A DNA stretch of 14,989 nt. It comes from Syntrophorhabdaceae bacterium PtaU1.Bin034 (GTDB lineage: Bacteria > Desulfobacterota_G > Syntrophorhabdia > Syntrophorhabdales > WCHB1-27). The notes under the pieces were generated by a model. The model was given only the letters and a program-made list of their open reading frames with translations. It searched no databases and had not been told where the DNA came from. How positions within the stretch are numbered: position 1 is the stretch's first letter; each line of letters starts with the position of its first letter. Position numbers and translations under genes: made by a program. The stretch is from NCBI GenBank assembly GCA_002067405.1, contig MVRP01000087.1:1-14989 (forward strand), written 5' to 3'. Shown here piece by piece: positions 10,615 to 14,989 of the stretch.

Positions 10615-11111
10615 TTGATACTCCTTACCTTTTGTATGAACTCGTCAACCATTTGGTCGTGGTCTTCTTGCTTGAACATGTTCCGTACCCTCTGCTCGGC
10701 TGCCCTGACGGTGCGTTCGGCGATCTCGGTACGGACCTTTGCCATCGTTTCTTTCATTTCCTGTTCGTAAGCCAGCTTGGCCTGCTCTCTTATACGGGAT
10801 GCGAGCGCCTGAGCCTCGTCGAGTATCTTCTTTTTCTCCTGCTCTACCTCACGAAGAACCGAGGAGCGGTAGGCCTGGATCTCGGCTTCGAGCTTGGAAA
10901 GCTTCTCCTCGTATGCCTTCTTGGCCTCGCCGGCCTCTTTCAGGAGACGTTCGCTCTCTTCGATTTTCTCTTTTATGGCTGCCCGGCGGGACTCTAGAAA
11001 GCCCTTAAGCGGCTTTCTGAGGGCATAGATGAGGACACCGGCAAGGATCGCGAAATTGATAAACTGGATTGTCAGTTTCAGCCACAGGGGAAGATGCGCT
11101 CCGAGACCCAT
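10611..11111 (-). CDS. atpF: F1Fo ATP synthase subunit b
   Basis: Subunit b is one half of the peripheral stator, holding F1 to the Fo a subunit in the membrane. The 166-residue protein has a single N-terminal membrane helix (about residues 10-32). A long charged helix rich in Lys, Glu, Ala and Arg follows (about 36-150), the expected coiled coil. It lacks enzymatic motifs, as normal. Its ATG overlaps the TAA of the upstream b'-type gene by one base (TAATG) with AGGGG just upstream, so the two stator genes are probably translated together at matched levels. Confidence 0.94.
   Translation of the reverse strand: MGLGAHLPLWLKLTIQFINFAILAGVLIYALRKPLKGFLESRRAAIKEKIEESERLLKEAGEAKKAYEEKLSKLEAEIQAYRSSVLREVEQEKKKILDEAQALASRIREQAKLAYEQEMKETMAKVRTEIAERTVRAAEQRVRNMFKQEDHDQMVDEFIQKVRSIN
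10621..10626 (-). promoter_or_regulatory. Ribosome binding site supporting the TTG start of atpH
   Basis: AAGGAG on the minus strand lies six bases before the TTG at 10614, inside the atpF coding end. No ATG competes at a usable distance. Confidence 0.75.
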
Positions 11112-11536
11112 TATGCACCCCTCTTCATGATTTTCTGTGCTATTTCCGTTGCGAGACGATCGGATTCGCCCGTCAGGGTTTGAAGGGTCTTCTCGGCCTC
11201 TTTTTTGACCGCATCCTTCACCTTCGCGAGTTCCTCGGTAAGCTCCCGTCGCGCTTCTTCGATAACCTTCATGGACGACGAATGGGCTTCCTTCAAAAAG
11301 GAGTCTCGTTCGGCCATTATGGGTTTTCTTTTCTCCTTAATGCTCTCGTCATAGGTTTTACCCAGACTTTCGGCCTCCTGCTTGTTGCCTTCAGCCTTGT
11401 CCGCCAGAGACTTTATGACGGTTTGACGTTTTTTCAGCGCATTAAGTATGGGTTTGAAGAGAAGAAAGTTGAGAAGAAAGAGCAAAACGAGGAAATTTAG
11501 GAACTGAATGATGATTGTGTGGTTGAACTCTATCAT
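11111..11536 (-). CDS. atpF': F1Fo ATP synthase subunit b' (second b-type stator subunit)
   Basis: This is a second, shorter b-type subunit of 141 residues, called b' or AtpX in Deltaproteobacteria. One N-terminal membrane helix spans about residues 7-28 (IIIQFLNFLVLLFLLNFLLF), followed by a cytoplasmic charged helix with the b-like start KPILNALKKRQ. It differs clearly from the adjacent atpF, so this is not a recent duplicate; a b/b' heterodimer is expected. GAGGAT seven bases before the ATG at 11536 is the likely ribosome binding site. It is the first gene of the atp cluster, 97 bp after parB. Confidence 0.92.
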   Translation of the reverse strand: MIEFNHTIIIQFLNFLVLLFLLNFLLFKPILNALKKRQTVIKSLADKAEGNKQEAESLGKTYDESIKEKRKPIMAERDSFLKEAHSSSMKVIEEARRELTEELAKVKDAVKKEAEKTLQTLTGESDRLATEIAQKIMKRGA

Positions 11537-11589
11537 ATCGACATCCTCTGCTGCTTAGGCTACCTGATAAGGAATAATTTCACAATGCA

Positions 11590-11619
11590 TTCATATCACA
11601 GAACCGGGATAATTTGCAA
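11590..11619 (-). promoter_or_regulatory. Candidate promoter for the atp operon
   Basis: In the 97-bp gap after parB, minus-strand TTGCAA (11619-11614) is followed after 18 bases by TATGAA (11595-11590), preceded by TGA as in an extended -10. Both boxes match four of six consensus positions, so this is tentative. No terminator is visible after parB, so read-through from parAB is equally possible. Confidence 0.35.
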
Positions 11620-11633
11620 ACGATTTCGTGAGG

Positions 11634-12443
11634 CTAATCTGCAAAAATTTCTAAAAGCCTTTCAAGGTCATCTTTCGAGTAAAATTCGATGATCACCTTA
11701 CCCTTGTTTCTGCGGAATGTTACCTGCACTTTTGTCTGCAAAGCCTCTCGAAGCATCTCTTCGGCACGAGAGAAGGGAGATGGTTTTCGCACCCGGTCGG
11801 ATTTGCGTGTCCTCTCCAGTTCCCTTACGGAAAGTCCCTGGGTCAGCACTTTATTCACATACCTTCTCTGTTCATGCTCGTCATTAAGGGTAATGAGCAC
11901 TCTCCCATGCCCCTGGGTCAGCTTCCCTTCAGTCATCAGGTCCTGAATCCAGTCCGGCAGTTTGAGGAGCCGGACGTAGTTTGAAACCGAACTTCTTTCA
12001 ACTCCCACTTTCTTTGCGAGCTCTTCATGGGTGTAGTCGAAGTCGTCCAGGAACCGTTGATAGACCATCGCTATCTCGATAGGGTTCAAATCTTCCCGCT
12101 GAAGGTTCTCGATCATGGCAAGCTCAAGCGCCTCACGGTCGTCCGCATCCCTGACAATGACCGGCACCTCTTTCAAGCCTGCCATCTTCGCCGCGCGAAA
12201 ACGGCGTTCACCTGCAATAATCTCGTAGACGCCCTCTTTTCTCCTGACGAGAATAGGTTGAAGTAAACCCTTTTCCTTTATCGAGGCAGCCAGTTCAAGC
12301 AGGGGCTCTTCCCTCATTTCAATTCGCGGCTGTGTGGGGTTGGGTAGTATCTGCTGAATTGGTATGTTGCTGATGCCGCCCCTCTCGTCGACATCTTTCA
12401 AGATAGCCGAGAGACCGCGACCCAGCGGGTCCTTCTTAGACAT
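11634..12443 (-). CDS. parB: ParB/Spo0J chromosome-partitioning protein
   Basis: ParB binds centromere-like parS sites, spreads as a CTP-dependent clamp and works with ParA to segregate origins. The protein has 269 residues. The N-terminal domain contains NPTQPR (35-40), the CTP-binding motif GERRFRAA (78-85) and ENLQREDLNPIE (112-123). The helix-turn-helix follows (about 138-162, THEELAKKVGVERSSVSNY), and a short C-terminal dimerisation domain ends the protein. The ATG follows the parA stop directly (TAG-ATG), with GGGGG four to five bases upstream inside parA. All domains are intact. The location next to rsmG and parA marks it as the chromosomal rather than plasmid type. Confidence 0.96.
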   Translation of the reverse strand: MSKKDPLGRGLSAILKDVDERGGISNIPIQQILPNPTQPRIEMREEPLLELAASIKEKGLLQPILVRRKEGVYEIIAGERRFRAAKMAGLKEVPVIVRDADDREALELAMIENLQREDLNPIEIAMVYQRFLDDFDYTHEELAKKVGVERSSVSNYVRLLKLPDWIQDLMTEGKLTQGHGRVLITLNDEHEQRRYVNKVLTQGLSVRELERTRKSDRVRKPSPFSRAEEMLREALQTKVQVTFRRNKGKVIIEFYSKDDLERLLEIFAD

Positions 12444-13208
12444 CTATCCCCCGTTGCACGATATCTCTGCCGCCAGGTCGAGATAGCTTTCTGCGCCCTT
12501 TGAGCTCACATCGTACAGAATTACAGGCTTCCCATGACTCGGCGCCTCGCTGAGGCGCACATTTCTCGGTATCACCGTTTTGAAAACCTTGTTGCCCAGA
12601 TGCTTTCTTGCCTCCTCCATCACACGGAAGGAAAGATTATTCCTTTTATCAAACATCGTGAGAAGAACGCCAAGGATCTCCAGGCCGGGGTTGAGCCTCT
12701 TCTTGATAATCGAGACCGTTTTTAGAAGGAGAACGAGTCCTTCCAGTGCGTAGTACTCACATTGGAGGGGGATGATGACATAATCGGAGGCAGCCAGAGA
12801 ATTGACGGTGAGGAGGCCCAGGGAAGGAGGGCAATCTATGACGGTGTAGTCATAAGTGTTCTTTATGCCGGCAAGGGCGGTCTTCAGAATCAGTTCCCTG
12901 TTTTCGAGATCAAGAAGCTCGATCTCCGCGCCTATCATGTCAGGATGACCGGGGGCGAGATCAAGTTGGGGCACTGCTGTCTTCTGGATAACCTCTTCCA
13001 GGGGTATGTTTCCTATGACGGCCTGATAGAGATTCGACGTAAGTCGCCCGTAGGAAACGCCGACCCCGCTCGTTGCGTTGCATTGCGGGTCCATATCGAG
13101 CAAAAGCGTCCTGTTCTCTGCTACTGCAATCGAGGCTGCAAGGTTGACGGCTGTCGTTGTTTTCCCCACTCCGCCTTTCTGATTCGCAATGGCTATGATC
13201 TTGCCCAT
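12444..13208 (-). CDS. parA: ParA/Soj chromosome-partitioning ATPase
   Basis: ParA is a deviant-Walker ATPase that binds the nucleoid non-specifically and moves ParB-bound origins. From the ATG at 13208 it has 254 residues and opens MGKIIAIANQKGGVGKTT, exactly like Soj proteins. The deviant P-loop KGGVGKTT is at 11-18 with signature Lys12 expected of the type, then DMDPQ (38-42) and the Walker B segment VIDCPP (123-128). There is no N-terminal DNA-binding extension, as in chromosomal ParA. A TTG two codons upstream (13214) is also possible; neither start has a clear Shine-Dalgarno. The gene begins 31 bases after rsmG and abuts parB. Confidence 0.96.
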   Translation of the reverse strand: MGKIIAIANQKGGVGKTTTAVNLAASIAVAENRTLLLDMDPQCNATSGVGVSYGRLTSNLYQAVIGNIPLEEVIQKTAVPQLDLAPGHPDMIGAEIELLDLENRELILKTALAGIKNTYDYTVIDCPPSLGLLTVNSLAASDYVIIPLQCEYYALEGLVLLLKTVSIIKKRLNPGLEILGVLLTMFDKRNNLSFRVMEEARKHLGNKVFKTVIPRNVRLSEAPSHGKPVILYDVSSKGAESYLDLAAEISCNGG

Positions 13209-13239
13209 GGACAAGATACATTAGCACAAAACAATCTTT

Positions 13240-13860
13240 CTATGAAATCTTTTTATATGCAAACAGTTGATAATCCTTACGAGTTTCGGGCAAGCAGTAG
13301 CTGGTCGCCTCGTCCAGCAAAAAGCCCTTTTCGGAGGACGCTTCTTCGTTCGCGCCCTTCAGCAGGAACGCCTTGCCTCCGTGCCTCAAGTGTTTTCTTC
13401 CCATATCGAGGACGGCGGATGTCGAGCCGAGCGCCTTCGCGACGAGGACGTCAGCTTCTATCGGTGGAATGTCTTCAATCCGTCCGTAAAGGACCTCCAG
13501 ATTGGCAAGACCGAGCATCCTCTTCACATGCCTCTGGAACTGAACCTTCTTCATGATTTTGTCCACTGAGAAAACCGTCCTTCGTGGACCAAGAACGGCT
13601 AACGGGATCGCCACAACCCCCGCGCCGGAGCCCAGATCCAGAACCGATTGCCTTTCCTGCAGCCGAGAATGCAGGAAGAAGGCGTCGAACACAAGGTCAG
13701 TCACTACCAGCCTCAATTCTTTGATACCCACAAGGTTCATGTGTTGGTTCCATCGGCCGAGTTCATAAATATAGGAAGAGATATCACGCAACTGTTGGTC
13801 GTTGAACTCAACGGCGAAATGAGAGAGGCCTTTCCGGATCAATGGCTCGAGTGTTTCCAT
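13240..13860 (-). CDS. rsmG: RsmG-like 16S rRNA (guanine-N7)-methyltransferase, divergent
   Basis: RsmG (GidB) methylates N7 of G527 in 16S rRNA using S-adenosylmethionine. The 206-residue length fits the family. Recognisable parts are the N-terminal WNQHMNLV (37-44), the SAM-binding LDLGSGAG (74-81), the acidic end of strand two (Asp100) and KKVQFQRHV (104-112). Placement directly before parA is typical of rsmG. However, several usually strong motifs differ: the FPG after GSGAG is VVA, the RHxLDS segment reads as TDLVFDA, and the usual SRA reads as AKA. It is therefore a diverged RsmG or a related methyltransferase whose activity is uncertain. The upstream ribosome binding site is weak. It is probably co-transcribed with parAB. 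Confidence 0.85.
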   Translation of the reverse strand: METLEPLIRKGLSHFAVEFNDQQLRDISSYIYELGRWNQHMNLVGIKELRLVVTDLVFDAFFLHSRLQERQSVLDLGSGAGVVAIPLAVLGPRRTVFSVDKIMKKVQFQRHVKRMLGLANLEVLYGRIEDIPPIEADVLVAKALGSTSAVLDMGRKHLRHGGKAFLLKGANEEASSEKGFLLDEATSYCLPETRKDYQLFAYKKIS

Positions 13861-13890
13861 AGTCTTTATGATTAAGCTAACTCAACGGTT

Positions 13891-13919
13891 TTGACAAAAT
13901 AATGGCATCATACTAAAAT
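13891..13919 (+). promoter_or_regulatory. Near-consensus sigma-70-type promoter of the bamD-like gene
   Basis: TTGACA (13891-13896), a 17-base spacer and TAAAAT (13914-13919, five of six matches) form a strong promoter. The predicted start near 13926 gives a leader of about 30 nt. An imperfect dyad (ATACTAA / TTAGCAT, 13910-13916 and 13919-13925) overlaps the -10 box and could bind a regulator, but it may be chance. Confidence 0.75.
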
Positions 13920-13955
13920 TAGCATAAATTTCCCGTTTCTGTTATAGTAACCAAC

Positions 13956-14989
13956 ATGCGAAAAATCTTCATTTTTTTGGCCGTACTTCCCCTCGTCTTC
14001 GTTTCCTGCGGCGGTCAAAAGGCCGCCAAAAAAGTCGACAGTCCCGGAAACCTTTATGTTCAGGGCGTGGATTTCATGAAGCAGAAGAAGTACGACAAGG
14101 CGATCGCCAACTTCACGAAGGTCAGAGAGAACTACCCTTTCGATCCTATAGCTCTCGTAGCCCAGGTGAAACAGGGCGATGCGCATTTTGAAAAGAAGGA
14201 ATATCAGATGGCGGCCGGAATCTATGAGGATTTTATCAACAGCCATCCTGAAGATGAGAATGCGGCTTACGCCCTTAAGCGTGTGGGCGAGTGTTATGAG
14301 AAACTTTCGCCTTCACTGGATAGGGATCAGGCGAATACATACAAGGCTGTCGAGCGCTTCACGTTCCTGAAGAACCGGTATGGGTCGAGCACTTATGCCA
14401 GGGATATTGACGCGCATCTCAAGAATCTCACCGAGAAGCTTGCCGCCCGGGAGCTTTATGTGGGAGAGTTTTACTATAGAACCGAAAAGTATAACGCGGC
14501 TGTCATGCGGCTCGAATACTTCCTCATGAAATTTCCTGAAGCAAAGGACAGGGACAAGGCGCTTTATTATCTCGCTCAAAGTTATAAGGAACTGAACAAA
14601 CCTGACAAAAGCCAGCACTATCTTGACCGGCTCAAACAGGAATATCCGAAAAGTGTCTTTTCCGCGCCCATCAAGAGAGAGCGCAAAAGGCTTCAGATTG
14701 CCAGGCCCGAACCACCGCAGGCAACGGGCCCTGCCGCAATAGTCCCGGCAAGCTATGTTTACGAGGAGAGAAAGAGGAAAGAGATTGACCTGAGGCCGGT
14801 GGAGCCATTCGTAGTCAAGGATGCCGAACCAGGCAGCCCGGCAAAAGACCGGGCATCGGAAGCCGCCGATGCAAAAGGCCGGAACAGCCGGCACCTTGCG
14901 GCCTCAACCGATGCCTCGCCGTTTGCCGCCCTGCCCACCGCAAAAACGGGCCCCACGGGCGAAGCGGATAACGCGCTGTCCGGAACCGC
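13956..14989 (+). CDS. bamD: BamD-like outer-membrane lipoprotein, 3' end cut by window edge
   Basis: BamD (YfiO) is a TPR lipoprotein of the BAM complex, which inserts beta-barrel proteins into the outer membrane. I translated 344 residues, open at the window edge. A lipoprotein signal peptide (MRKIFIFLAVLPLVFVSC) ends at lipidated Cys18, with Gly at +2. TPR-like repeats run from about residue 32 to 232. The segment LAARELYVGEFYYRTEKYNAA (162-182) and the DRDQANTYKAVERF region (122-135) are hallmark BamD sequences. The usual protein ends near residue 240-260. Here a further stretch of at least 90 residues, rich in Pro, Ala, Lys and Asp, continues past the edge and looks disordered. No Shine-Dalgarno is seen before the ATG, but the promoter is strong. 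It is the only plus-strand gene and is divergent from rsmG. Confidence 0.85.
   Translation, partial: MRKIFIFLAVLPLVFVSCGGQKAAKKVDSPGNLYVQGVDFMKQKKYDKAIANFTKVRENYPFDPIALVAQVKQGDAHFEKKEYQMAAGIYEDFINSHPEDENAAYALKRVGECYEKLSPSLDRDQANTYKAVERFTFLKNRYGSSTYARDIDAHLKNLTEKLAARELYVGEFYYRTEKYNAAVMRLEYFLMKFPEAKDRDKALYYLAQSYKELNKPDKSQHYLDRLKQEYPKSVFSAPIKRERKRLQIARPEPPQATGPAAIVPASYVYEERKRKEIDLRPVEPFVVKDAEPGSPAKDRASEAADAKGRNSRHLAASTDASPFAALPTAKTGPTGEADNALSGT

Noticed and set aside
12961..13227. 88-codon frame overlapping the parA start, beginning with an ATG at the rsmG-parA gap
   Set aside because: It is out of frame with the conserved Soj start and the translation has no recognisable features.
14313..14894. 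193-codon minus-strand frame opposite the bamD-like gene
   Set aside because: The plus strand encodes a clear lipoprotein with a promoter; the reverse frame has no supporting motif or start signal.

Overview
The window carries a compact bacterial chromosome segment of about 15 kb that is almost entirely genes on the minus strand. A divergent lipoprotein gene occupies the right end. The gene set suggests a Gram-negative, anaerobic member of the former Deltaproteobacteria (Desulfobacterota). The evidence is lipid A synthesis (lpxK), an outer-membrane assembly lipoprotein (bamD-like), a heterodimeric b/b' ATP synthase stator, the order rsmG-parA-parB-F1Fo genes, and a large pyrophosphate-driven proton pump. 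A Syntrophorhabdus- or Syntrophus-like syntroph is my best guess. That placement is inference from gene order and protein type, not a database match.

Layout, following minus-strand transcription from right to left: rsmG (13860-13240), parA (13208-12444) and parB (12443-11634) form a tight group. A 97-bp gap follows. Then comes the ATP synthase group atpF'-atpF-atpH-atpA-atpG-atpD-atpC (11536-5841), with stop/start overlaps or gaps of at most 14 bp. A 458-bp gene-free stretch holds two inverted repeats and a well-formed promoter for hppA. The hppA gene (5382-2935) ends at a strong intrinsic terminator. A 399-bp gap with a candidate promoter precedes lpxK (2535-1495). One base after lpxK, leuA starts at 1493 and runs off the left edge lacking only its last few codons. 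On the plus strand, a BamD-like lipoprotein gene starts at 13956 behind a near-consensus promoter and runs off the right edge.

Functionally, the centre of the window is energy conservation. It holds all five F1 subunits and both stator b-type subunits, but not the Fo a and c subunits, which must be encoded elsewhere. Beside them is a membrane pyrophosphatase that can interconvert PPi energy and a proton gradient. The right side (rsmG, parA, parB) is typical of the neighbourhood of the replication origin, although I found no parS site. The left side links lipid A kinase with the first enzyme of leucine synthesis.

I did not find mobile elements, CRISPR arrays, tRNA or rRNA genes, or an evident novel defence or biosynthetic system. 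The points most worth a second look are the divergent pyrophosphatase, an RsmG with several altered conserved motifs, the long tail on the BamD-like protein, and the unusual lpxK leader.
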